Source: Nitrososphaeraceae archaeon (GTDB lineage Archaea; Thermoproteota; Nitrososphaeria; Nitrososphaerales; Nitrososphaeraceae). Taken from it: a DNA stretch of 7,275 bases. The position numbers and the translations under genes are program-made. Below are positions 1-5,598 of the stretch, piece by piece. Below the pieces are notes generated by a model. It ran no database searches, was not told where the DNA came from, and worked only from the letters and a program-made list of their open reading frames with translations. Each line of letters opens with the position of its first letter. Within the stretch, counting starts at the first letter, position 1. The DNA is taken from assembly GCA_030038695.1 (NCBI GenBank), contig JASHSN010000591.1, positions 1-7,275 on the forward strand, in the 5' to 3' direction.

Positions 1-534
1 AAGCAATGTCTTGCTAGCCATGGATATAATTCTACTATCTTTGCTTATCCATACAATATTGGGTCGAATGACCCCACTGTGATAAATACGATTGCCAAGT
101 ATTATAATATAGGAAGGTCTGGAACAGCTCCACTTATGTTCCTAAATTGCAATGGCTTTAGAAAAGATTCACAGACTGATTGTAGAACATATGAACCAGA
201 TGGAAAACTGAATTACGCGAATAAGTATGAGGCTAGAAGCTTATCTTTTGATATAATAGAAATAAAAGATTCATTTGATAACACTAAAATATTCTCCGAT
301 TTTGTAAAGCTAGTCAATAGCCAGAGTACTTATAACCAAGGTGGAAGGATAAAGGTAGTTCCTTTACTTATATTCCATAACGTAGATTGGGTTACTAACC
401 GTCCCTATAATACTAATGTAGCACTGTTTGATCAATTGATGAAATATCTATATGAGAACCACTTTAAAGTATTGACTTACAAGCAATACAGAGGCTATTA
501 CATTATTACATTTTACTTAAATGGAATGTTTTGA
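1..534 (+). CDS. Polysaccharide deacetylase family protein, C-terminal part (5' end outside window)
   Basis: The frame is open from base 1 to the TGA at 532-534, giving 177 residues with no start inside that looks real; a GTG at 79 is internal. The segment near the window edge reads ASHGYNSTIFAYPYNIGSND, which matches the late NodB-fold region of archaeal polysaccharide deacetylases (the FAYP stretch, followed by a conserved G and a helix ending in KYYNIGRSG). Further on, PLLIFHNV followed by a short helix and YLYENHFKVLTYKQY is the usual C-terminal strand-helix-strand ending. The family removes N- or O-acetyl groups from surface polysaccharide using a metal bound by an Asp and two His in motifs that would lie upstream of the window, so activity cannot be judged here. 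It is probably extracellular or envelope-associated. The ending looks complete. The family assignment is by recognition of these motifs only. Confidence 0.75.
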   Translation, partial: KQCLASHGYNSTIFAYPYNIGSNDPTVINTIAKYYNIGRSGTAPLMFLNCNGFRKDSQTDCRTYEPDGKLNYANKYEARSLSFDIIEIKDSFDNTKIFSDFVKLVNSQSTYNQGGRIKVVPLLIFHNVDWVTNRPYNTNVALFDQLMKYLYENHFKVLTYKQYRGYYIITFYLNGMF

Positions 535-773
535 CAAAAGTGATCCTAGGTGAAATCGTAAAATCAAGGCAAGTATGTGATTCAAAGTAAATACGTAATC
601 GAAATAGTAAATACGGTCTCGGTATGGTCTAATAATAATAGAATTGAGGTCACTTTTCGGTGTCGGTATGGTCTAATAATATCAATAACGAGCATATATG
701 TGTCTATGCTGATCAATATAGGATCTCTACCTAAATAGATCACCTTCAAATAGGATGTAACACGAATCATATA
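535..773. other. Non-coding spacer with short direct repeats
   Basis: This spacer is AT-rich and has no convincing gene. A 70-residue frame on the minus strand (582-794) has no recognisable motif and runs through the repeats, so I do not call it. The spacer holds two repeat pairs: a 10-base AGTAAATACG at 586-595 and 606-615, and the longer pair listed separately. A weak inverted repeat (GATCT at 722-726, AGATC at 737-741) lies ahead of the next gene. Confidence 0.5.
614..681. repeat. Two imperfect 24-base direct repeats, 44 bases apart
   Basis: The copies are 614-637 and 658-681 and differ at one base (C618 against G662). The core TCGGTATGGTCTAATAAT is identical in both (619-636 and 663-680). 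They lie between two genes and may be operator sites for the downstream gene or relics of a duplication. There is no third copy here, so this is not a CRISPR array. Confidence 0.7.
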
Positions 774-1063
774 ATGGAAAAAGACATGGGGCAATTTTTT
801 TCAAAAGAAAAGATCTTGAAATAGGCTTAAATGATGGAACTCAATATGTTGTAAATCCTGAGAACGATATATGTTCGTACAAAATACCATATCGTCCAAA
901 CTCGGATGGTGAAGAATTCTATATGCATAACACAAAAAATCATGGAAGACAATTTTATAGACTACGTTTCGGAGCAGAGTGGGCTAAATTTGAAGGCGTA
1001 GACAAGGATTATATCGCAGCTACCCTCAAAGATGAAGAAATTATAGAAGGAAAAGCTAGCTGA
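774..1063 (+). pseudogene. Small unrecognised protein gene, frameshifted at a poly-T tract
   Basis: ATG at 774 begins the reading MEKDMGQFF and then stops at a TAG after 16 codons. A second frame, open from 761 to the TGA at 1061-1063, has clearly protein-like content, for example DGTQYVVNPENDICSYKIPY and YRLRFGAEWAKFEGVDKDYI, but has no ATG, GTG or TTG before a Met codon at about 921. The two frames meet at a run of seven T (795-801). One additional T would join them into a single protein of about 96 residues that starts at 774. I therefore read this as one gene broken by a one-base loss, or alternatively a sequencing error or a slippage-controlled gene. No signal peptide or membrane segment is visible, and I do not recognise the family. 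The hairpin and T-run downstream fit the end of a transcription unit. Confidence 0.55.
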
Positions 1064-1080
1064 TCATAACGATGGTCAGC
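1059..1080. terminator. Nine-base-pair hairpin over the stop codon of the frameshifted gene
   Basis: GCTGATCAT (1059-1067), loop AACG (1068-1071) and ATGGTCAGC (1072-1080) form a nine-pair stem with one G-T wobble. It overlaps the TGA at 1061-1063. It is not directly followed by T residues, so it may be a 3'-end stabilising structure rather than a terminator. Confidence 0.4.
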
Positions 1081-1131
1081 CTCCCAATAAAGAATGGTAC
1101 TGAGTCCATCATGAGAACAACTTGACTACAA

Positions 1132-1138
1132 TTTTTTT
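1132..1138 (+). terminator. T7 run in a convergent gap, possible archaeal terminator
   Basis: A run of seven T lies 68 bases past the end of the 774-1063 gene and directly before the end of the convergent minus-strand gene. Archaeal transcription commonly ends at such T-runs without a hairpin. Confidence 0.4.
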
Positions 1139-1139
1139 G

Positions 1140-1445
1140 TTATTCTAAGGAAGGGTCAAGTTCCCTTAGATGATTTATTCCATCCCCAGTAAGTTGGAAC
1201 GTTCGATTACTCATGTTAACATATACGTAATGCGTTTCATCCTGGAACTTTAAGAGCATATCTATTATTAAGGATTCACCAGGTCCTGAAAACCCAAATC
1301 CATTAAGATGAGGCGGCTTTAATCGGCCATTTTCATCATGTTGGGTACTTGGTTCTCTAATCTGTCCTATGTTGAAAGGATAGTTTTCATAAATATGTGT
1401 ATTGTGACGTAAGTATCTATACTTGTCACCCAGATCCCTGATCAA
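1140..1445 (-). CDS. Unrecognised small protein, start codon uncertain
   Basis: Minus-strand frame ending at TAA (1142-1140). The called start is TTG at 1445, giving 101 residues. The frame is in fact open upstream to a TAA near 1533 and reads on sensibly (IYIILQHTYISTNNVYESFK) but contains no ATG or GTG there. Two ATG codons (1471 and 1465) exist in another frame that closes at a TGA spanning about 1444-1442. So the true start is a rare TTG, or the gene has lost its start or suffered a frameshift around 1445-1465. The protein is soluble and moderately charged. Its end, FQLTGDGINHLREL, resembles the wing-and-last-helix pattern of winged-helix proteins (F-x-LT-x-x-G-x-x-x-L), but this is a short match and I do not assign a function. 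It is convergent with the 774-1063 gene, with the T-run lying between them. Confidence 0.45.
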   Translation of the reverse strand: MIRDLGDKYRYLRHNTHIYENYPFNIGQIREPSTQHDENGRLKPPHLNGFGFSGPGESLIIDMLLKFQDETHYVYVNMSNRTFQLTGDGINHLRELDPSLE

Positions 1446-1867
1446 ACTCTCTTTGAAACTTTCATATACATTATTCGTTGATATATACGTATGTTGTAGA
1501 ATGATATATATTTTCTTTTCTTCTTCTATAGATTACGTAGTGTCGGCACTACCACCGCAACAAAGAAGGAAGGGAAAGGCAAAAGAAAGAATATGGATTA
1601 AGAGTCCATTGTGCCCAACAATTAACCAGGTTTAGATCTCGCATATACAAATCGATTTACGGTATTATTGATATGTAGTCTACCAATAGGTATGGTAACA
1701 ATTCGATTGGTTATGGGACTTTTGTTGCTATCGATGTGACTATGCTTACACTAAAAATAACATCACTACTATACCAACACAGCCTTGGAGCGCTCGCTGT
1801 ATGACAAAGGCACACACTAGCCATAGACTAACGTTAGAAATGCTAAAAGAAACATCTGATTTGAAAT
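1446..1867. other. Long spacer without a convincing gene
   Basis: About 420 bases. It contains TATA-like AT stretches (1482-1487 and about 1503-1509) that could serve the minus-strand gene to the left. Short open frames without starts occur on the plus strand, including one of about 47 codons beginning near 1540 and one near 1624-1735 that encodes a hydrophobic stretch (VLLICSLPIGMV). I cannot identify either, and chance is a fair explanation. An eight-base palindrome GAGCGCTC lies at 1788-1795. Confidence 0.4.
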
Positions 1868-2284
1868 ATGTTGGCAGAAATTACAGGCGAATACACAGAT
1901 GGCGTAACCGAAAGAGCAGCTTCTCATGAACATCTACATATGAATGATTATTATACCAATAAAGGATACATAAATCCTCCAACATGTCCTCACAAATATA
2001 TCGAGATTGATAGCAAGATTCACGAACGTGACAGAGGTTCAATATTTGACCAGGCACATACTATAGTCCCTGATGAACTAGTAGGCGAGCCTTGTCATAA
2101 TTGTGGCGTAATCTATGACAAAGTTCATCATGTGGGATGCAAGTCCGAAAGCTGCCCTGTAGATCCATATGATGGACAATTTCTCGGTTGTGGGCATGAT
2201 GAGGCAAAATACCATAAAAGACCTAATGACTCCGGCAAATATCACCCAGGTTTATACAAGCAACTGCAGCTCGACAGAGAATAA
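1868..2284 (+). CDS. Cys/His-rich, probably zinc-binding small protein
   Basis: 138 residues from ATG 1868 to TAA 2282-2284. The C-terminal half carries the pattern GEPCHNCGV (C76, C79), KVHHVGC (H87, H88, C91), ESCP (C96) and GQFLGCGHD (C108, H110), with an additional CPH at 40-42. This resembles the small zinc-ribbon proteins found in bacteria, archaea and phages with CxxCG, HHxGCxxExCPxC and GQxxxCxC. In the usual form a second Cys follows CPx; here that place reads CPVDPYDGQ, so one expected ligand is absent or replaced by Asp/His. The N-terminal 70 residues are acidic and His-rich and unrecognised. There is no signal peptide or membrane segment. No clear Shine-Dalgarno or TATA box precedes the ATG. 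The metal-binding role is inferred from the ligand spacing; the cellular role is unknown. Confidence 0.7.
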   Translation: MLAEITGEYTDGVTERAASHEHLHMNDYYTNKGYINPPTCPHKYIEIDSKIHERDRGSIFDQAHTIVPDELVGEPCHNCGVIYDKVHHVGCKSESCPVDPYDGQFLGCGHDEAKYHKRPNDSGKYHPGLYKQLQLDRE

Positions 2285-2427
2285 ACGACTCAAGGATATT
2301 AAAAGTATGGAATCAAACCTAAAAACATTACTAGACGTGTGCTACAATGTCCCACATTCTTCATTATTCATTCAATATTCTTTATTCTCTGTCTCGAAGT
2401 GTTTCTAGTGTACATGAAAAGTGGAAC

Positions 2428-2434
2428 TTTTTTT
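2428..2434 (+). terminator. T7 run downstream of the zinc-protein gene
   Basis: Seven T in a row about 145 bases after the 1868-2284 gene, with no gene between. It is a possible transcription end for that gene. Confidence 0.3.
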
Positions 2435-2482
2435 CTGATTACAAGTACACCGATGTCGACTGAACCTTAGTAGCGCATTCCT

Positions 2483-2510
2483 CGATAATTATCGGAATCC
2501 GCCTATAGGC
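2483..2510. repeat. Two adjacent perfect palindromes
   Basis: CGATAATTATCG (2483-2494) and GCCTATAGGC (2501-2510) are perfect inverted repeats of 12 and 10 bases, separated by six bases. They lie 66-93 bases past the end of the minus-strand RadA-like ORF, in an otherwise gene-free stretch (2285-2575). They could be protein-binding sites or RNA 3'-end structures. Neither is followed by a T-run on either strand. Confidence 0.5.
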
Positions 2511-2575
2511 TTGTAGAAAATTGGCGAGTCTTGGCAGGCAGGATTAGAGGGCATCCGGTTATTCCTAAGACCGCA

Positions 2576-3016
2576 TTACATTCCAGGCTGGTTGAAACAA
2601 TCGTGGTCTATTGCAATGTCACAACCTGGATGAGTTGAGCTATCGTCGGCAAAGCCTCCACCACCCTCCCTCCCTGAAGCGTCAACTGCCCTAAGTCCCG
2701 ACATTACACTTAAGGTATAGCAGAGTTGTGTTTTTCCACTGCCGGGAGGCCCATAAACGTGTGTAATGGCACCTACCTCAATCCCGTCATTTAATAAACT
2801 ATCCAGACTTTTGCAACCTGTAGGAAGTCGCACAACACTTTGTTTGCTTGGTTCATTGGCGGCAGTACTAAATACAGTATGGAACGAATCGCGCTGTTCA
2901 TTGTTTATCGATTCGCTTGCAGCTTCAGGATTAGGTACATACGGAGTATCACAATTAATGCGGCTTCCTATGATTGGCCCTGTTATAAAGCCATGATTAA
3001 ACAGCCCTATTTGCAC
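2576..3016 (-). pseudogene. RadA/Rad51-like P-loop ATPase, truncated after Walker A
   Basis: 146 residues from GTG 3016 to TAA 2578-2576. Residues 63-104 read like the opening of the Rad51/RadA core: [20 protein letters not shown], then a Walker [10 protein letters not shown] at 89-97 and LCYTLSVM. RadA-family proteins bind ATP and act in strand exchange or its regulation. The core normally continues about 150 residues with the Walker B strand and DNA-binding loops. Here only about 40 residues follow (Gly/Asp-rich, [19 protein letters not shown]), with no Walker B, and I found no clear continuation in the other two frames downstream. The N-terminal 60 residues are not a recognisable helix-hairpin-helix domain. 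The start overlaps the end of the 2997-3503 gene by 20 bases, and GGAGGTG (3020-3014) includes the GTG itself, so translational coupling is likely. It is probably a truncated paralogue, though a short regulatory protein cannot be excluded. Confidence 0.6.
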
Positions 3017-3503
3017 CTCCGACTAGGTTCAGCTTCTCATCTAATGCCTCGGCCAGAGTTTTGGTAGGGTACTTTTGACGTTCTTTCCGTATCCTGTATT
3101 TACGATCCCTCCATTGCTTGCTATAGACAGCAATCAATGCGTTCTGCGCAACTTCCCAGCTAGCATGAAACATCTCGCCTTTGTATTCTATTGAAGAGTC
3201 CACACCAAAATGCCACATGGTAACAGTCCACTCCAAATGATGAGGTATTTCCAGACCTTCTTTTACCAATCTAGAGATTCGTTCTCGTATTACTGCAAGG
3301 GAATTTGATAGCCGGATGACCCCAGCTATGTCTACTACTACCGGAGAACATGAACAACGAATCACTACACTTACTGTATCACTATGGCGAATGGTTACCT
3401 TGATGTCAAGGTCGTTAATTACTTCTTTCATTAAAGGTATATCCTTGCTGAAAGGGTTTACCTGCCCACCATTGGCTGAGATGACGGGCCATATCTGTCC
3501 CAC
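2997..3503 (-). CDS. Unrecognised protein upstream of and overlapping the RadA-like ORF
   Basis: 168 residues from GTG 3503 to TAA 2999-2997. It opens with [20 protein letters not shown], has a beta-rich middle ([17 protein letters not shown]) and ends with a basic helical part ([20 protein letters not shown]). There is no signal peptide, membrane span or known catalytic motif, and I do not recognise the family. It overlaps the following RadA-like ORF by 20 bases, so the two were probably cotranscribed, suggesting a DNA-related role by association only. The start is uncertain: the frame is open up to a TAA at 3536-3534 and includes ATA at 3521-3519 preceded by AAGGAG eight bases away, giving the plausible beginning [12 protein letters not shown] different open frame (3458-3703) also enters this gene from upstream, so a frameshift near 3505 is another possibility. 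Confidence 0.6.
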   Translation of the reverse strand: MGQIWPVISANGGQVNPFSKDIPLMKEVINDLDIKVTIRHSDTVSVVIRCSCSPVVVDIAGVIRLSNSLAVIRERISRLVKEGLEIPHHLEWTVTMWHFGVDSSIEYKGEMFHASWEVAQNALIAVYSKQWRDRKYRIRKERQKYPTKTLAEALDEKLNLVGGANRAV

Positions 3504-3703
3504 TTTGAACCTGAGGCGTATATCGTGGACTCCTTATTGAAAGGAAGATTTCGTATTATCCGATAAATGGGATCAGACTGTCGCATGTGTCGTTGGAGCT
3601 GGAGATGAGTCTTGAAGCCTAATGCTGCTTCTGCATATGATCCTACCCCAGGGTTTCCTGCTAAGCCACGGGTACCGGATTTGTAGAAAAATAGAGATAG
3701 ATC
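3458..3703 (-). pseudogene. Coding-like frame without start, overlapping the next gene
   Basis: A minus-strand frame open for 82 codons between TAG (3706-3704) and TAA (3460-3458). It reads like real protein, for example GTRGLAGNPGVGSYAEAALG and SDPIYRIIRNLPFNKESTIY, but has no ATG, GTG or TTG until an internal ATG at 3586, from which only 42 residues would be made. It overlaps the 2997-3503 gene by 46 bases in another frame. A single-base change near 3505 would join the two into one protein of about 250 residues. I read it as the 5' part of a decayed or frameshifted gene whose own beginning is lost next to the divergent promoter at 3737-3750. I do not recognise the family. Confidence 0.4.
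3530..3535 (-). promoter_or_regulatory. Possible Shine-Dalgarno AAGGAG ahead of an ATA codon
   Basis: AAGGAG on the minus strand lies eight bases before ATA (3521-3519), in frame with the 2997-3503 gene. If used, translation would begin at a rare ATA or at a mutated ATG, 18 bases before the GTG. The same bases are also codons in the overlapping 3458-3703 frame, so the match may be chance. Confidence 0.25.
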
Positions 3704-3736
3704 CTAGACCGCTGCACTATCTGTCCGAGTTTGTAC

Positions 3737-3750
3737 AACCTTTAAGTTAA
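3737..3750 (+). promoter_or_regulatory. Archaeal TATA-type promoter for the small secreted protein
   Basis: AACC (3737-3740) followed by TTTAAGTTAA (3741-3750) resembles a BRE plus TATA box. Its centre is 22-27 bases before the ATG at 3768, the spacing expected of a leaderless archaeal transcript, and there is no Shine-Dalgarno before that ATG. Confidence 0.55.
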
Positions 3751-3767
3751 GTTGTCCCATAGTATTT

Positions 3768-4142
3768 ATGAATGGTAAACCAGATCGTAGTACACAGACT
3801 GTCCTAATGGTAGCTGTAATTGCAGTCTCGCTTTTTTCAGCGTTATCATTGCAATCTATCGACGCTCAAAACCAGAAAACTAATCAATCACAAACAAACA
3901 AAGAAAAGGGTACAAATGTTACAGCTCCCATAGGAAATGTAAAGCAACTATCAAAAGCCTTAGGAAATAATACGAAAATACTTGCAAGTAATGCCATGAT
4001 TGGTGCCAAGCCTAATATGACTCAGCCCAAAATCACAACAGGAACACCTAGCAATGGGCTCACATCAAACCCAACCAAGGATAACTCTCGACCAACTCCT
4101 GGACAAAATAGTAGTACAAGCAGCGGACCAGGCAAAGTATAG
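3768..4142 (+). CDS. Small secreted, Asn/Thr/Ser-rich protein, probably glycosylated
   Basis: 124 residues from ATG 3768 to TAG 4140-4142. An N-terminal signal peptide is clear: a basic start, a hydrophobic core at about residues 11-30 and a likely cleavage after IDA (33/34). The remaining 90 residues are low-complexity, rich in N, T, S, P and K, with no hydrophobic anchor and no Cys. There are five N-X-S/T sequons (N39, N50, N67, N83, N114), fitting archaeal surface N-glycosylation. No catalytic motif is visible, and the family is not recognised; small exported proteins of this kind are numerous in Nitrososphaeria. It has its own TATA box with leaderless spacing and converges on the five-gene operon to the right. 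A second ATG at 3772 lies in another frame and gives only a very short reading. Confidence 0.75.
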   Translation: MNGKPDRSTQTVLMVAVIAVSLFSALSLQSIDAQNQKTNQSQTNKEKGTNVTAPIGNVKQLSKALGNNTKILASNAMIGAKPNMTQPKITTGTPSNGLTSNPTKDNSRPTPGQNSSTSSGPGKV

Positions 4143-4284
4143 TTCCTAGTCAATTTTTCACGAGAAAAGTACTCCTTATAATTACAGCTTGGAAATGGGT
4201 CACAGTTGCCAAATCTATAACTCTGATTCTATGTTGACTTCATAGCTGTTGTGCCCAAGATGACTGACAGTGGTATACTTATGG

Positions 4285-4397
4285 TCATTTTACTGACTGT
4301 GGCACATCCCTGCACACACCATACTGAGGTATCGCAAAAGCTGTTTGTGTTGTTAGTGTAGGCCCACCAATAAGAATGATAGGATAATTCCTTTCAT
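4285..4397 (-). pseudogene. Third secreted-protein paralogue (copy C), frameshifted signal peptide, short remnant
   Basis: ATG at 4397 starts MKGIILSFLLVGL, a signal-peptide beginning, and stops at TAA (4355-4353). In another frame the same region continues with TLTTQTAFA, a typical signal-peptide end, then IPQYGVCRDVPQSVK and TGA (4287-4285). The two halves match the signal peptide of the intact gene at 4670-5581 (whose end reads MTAQTAHA) if one base has been lost near 4358. The mature part is only about 15 residues, so the rest is lost or degraded. It begins 13 bases after the stop of copy B, in the same operon. It was recognised by its parallel with copies A and B. Confidence 0.5.
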
Positions 4398-4410
4398 TTC
4401 TTACATTCCC

Positions 4411-4657
4411 CTAATGGTAGTTGTGCCAGTGACCCTGTTGCACATTATCATATCCGTCGTCGTATCCGTTACAATATATCATTGAATGGTCGTCTGAACA
4501 GAAACTGGGTTTGTGAGCTTGTTCATCCGCTTGTCCATGATTCCATCCCGACTGATACCTATCACCGGGTGTCAGTGATGCTGCAAACGCTTCAGTTGTT
4601 TGTGCTGTTAGCGAAGCCCACAAGGGCCAGCATCATTATTGAATAAATTATATTCAT
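4411..4657 (-). pseudogene. Second secreted Cys/His-module protein (copy B), frameshifted signal peptide
   Basis: The natural start is ATG 4657, reading MNIIYSIMMLALVGFA, a signal peptide closely like that of the upstream gene; the 16 bases around the two starts (4653-4668 and 5577-5592) differ at one position. This frame ends at a TGA (4594-4592). The rest of the protein is in another frame, reached by restoring two bases near 4609: TAQTTEAFA, then a mature domain of about 55 residues, RYQSGWNHGQADEQ, CSDDHSMIYCNGYDDGY and a His-rich end GHWHNYH, stopping at TAG (4413-4411). A TTG at 4623 would open the second frame but gives no functional signal peptide. The mature part keeps two Cys and the DHxxxYCxGYxxGY pattern shared with copy A. 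The start lies 12 bases after copy A's stop. Probably recently broken, as the mature domain is undegraded; programmed frameshifting is less likely. Confidence 0.65.
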
Positions 4658-4669
4658 GTCGTCTCACTC

Positions 4670-5581
4670 CTAGACCTTGCTGGCAGTAGGGGTAACGTTA
4701 CTGCTAGATGCTGATGGTGGTGGTTCCAGTGCATTAGCCTCATAATTCCAACCAGCCTTAAACCCTGTGCAATATTCGTTGGTGTGATCGGAACCACAGT
4801 TGTCATGATAATATACGGTACTATGCTGGTTCTCTTTGTCTGCTGCCCACGCCCCGTTATCAAACCCTATGAAGTAATTCGTGTAGTTATCGTCTGTATG
4901 TGTAGGGAGCGGAGAATACATAGTGAATTGATTTTCGCCCACTCTGAAGTCATGTCGGTCTCGTGTGCCTGAAGTATTCCCTTGATAAAACTTGTGCTCG
5001 AATAATCCAGACGTGTCTCCAAAGTGTGGTGGATTCAATTGTATGCCAGAGAGGGCGGCTGCATAAGCCTTGTCAAAATGCAAGAACTCTGTCCCATTCT
5101 CATAGCCATAGAAAAAGTCCAGAGTATGGTTTGTGCGTAAATTCAGAGCCTGACCTGTGAACGCCTGCTCATATCCCGCATTCCACGATTGTGAACGATA
5201 TGGATTGCCTGTTACGTCCTCGGTAGCATTGATACTCTGAGTGCTGTTTGAAGAGGGGTCGGTCATGTTACCCGTAGAATCTGAGTCGCTTTCATTGTCT
5301 CGTGCCCCTCCGGTCATATTGGCATTGGCAGTAAGAGTGCCATTATGCCAATCTCTAACGAGCACTGGACCAATTGTGTTTCCTACCGCACCGTTTACGT
5401 AGGCTCCGTATGTGCCATTAGGTAACAGCGTTATCCCTTCAGAGTTGGGTGCTCCTACTCCAAGGGTGTTTGGAACCATCGTGCCATTTTGTAACCTGAT
5501 TACGTCTTCTGCATGAGCGGTTTGTGCTGTCATTAAAAAGGCCACGAGTGCCAACATTACGATTGAATAAATTGTCTTCAT
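4670..5581 (-). CDS. Secreted, heavily glycosylatable protein with C-terminal Cys/His module (copy A)
   Basis: 303 residues from ATG 5581 to TAG 4672-4670. A standard signal peptide (residues 1-24) has a hydrophobic core and cleavage after AHA. The mature protein has 13 N-X-S/T sequons (for example N32, N55, N80, N88, N112, N151, N202, N232, N295), an acidic Ser/Thr/Asn linker at about 90-125, and repeated aromatic-Gly units (SQSWNAGYEQA at 131-141, FFYGYENG at 156-163, YFIGFDNGAWAAD at 236-248). The C-terminal module NCGSDHTNEYCTGFKAGWN (261-279) holds the only two Cys (262, 271) of the mature protein and a His, and is shared with copy B; it may form a disulfide or bind metal. The tail is Pro/Ser-rich with no anchor. 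The start lies 17 bases after the ATPase stop. The location is probably the cell surface or outside; function and family are unknown to me. Confidence 0.8.
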   Translation of the reverse strand: MKTIYSIVMLALVAFLMTAQTAHAEDVIRLQNGTMVPNTLGVGAPNSEGITLLPNGTYGAYVNGAVGNTIGPVLVRDWHNGTLTANANMTGGARDNESDSDSTGNMTDPSSNSTQSINATEDVTGNPYRSQSWNAGYEQAFTGQALNLRTNHTLDFFYGYENGTEFLHFDKAYAAALSGIQLNPPHFGDTSGLFEHKFYQGNTSGTRDRHDFRVGENQFTMYSPLPTHTDDNYTNYFIGFDNGAWAADKENQHSTVYYHDNCGSDHTNEYCTGFKAGWNYEANALEPPPSASSSNVTPTASKV

Positions 5582-5598
5582 GTTGTCTCACTGGGGTC

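Noticed and set aside
614..681. CRISPR array
   Set aside because: There are only two copies, with a 20-base gap between them and no cas gene nearby.
582..794. 70-residue minus-strand ORF
   Set aside because: It runs through direct repeats, has no recognisable motif and overlaps the start of the better supported 774-1063 gene.
1423..1635. 70-residue plus-strand ORF with a Lys/Arg-rich end
   Set aside because: It overlaps the 5' part of the minus-strand gene, its hydrophobic stretch comes from T-rich DNA, and its composition does not look coding.
2169..2408. 79-residue plus-strand ORF
   Set aside because: It is a shadow in another frame of the zinc-binding protein gene and runs into AT-rich spacer.
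2766..3540. Plus-strand ORFs opposite the RadA-like cluster
   Set aside because: They are antisense shadows of the minus-strand frames, which carry the Walker A motif and better composition.
2511..3690. TTGTAGAAAA at 2511-2520 and 3681-3690 as element boundaries around the RadA-like cluster
   Set aside because: Ten AT-rich bases repeated over 1.2 kb are expected by chance, and there are no terminal inverted repeats or transposase.
3541..3767. tRNA or other structured RNA
   Set aside because: No T-loop sequence or cloverleaf stems could be found here or elsewhere in the window; part of it reads as protein on the minus strand.
4654..5160. Additional ORFs on both strands within the secreted-protein gene
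   Set aside because: They are shadows of the intact 303-residue frame, which has a signal peptide and sequons.
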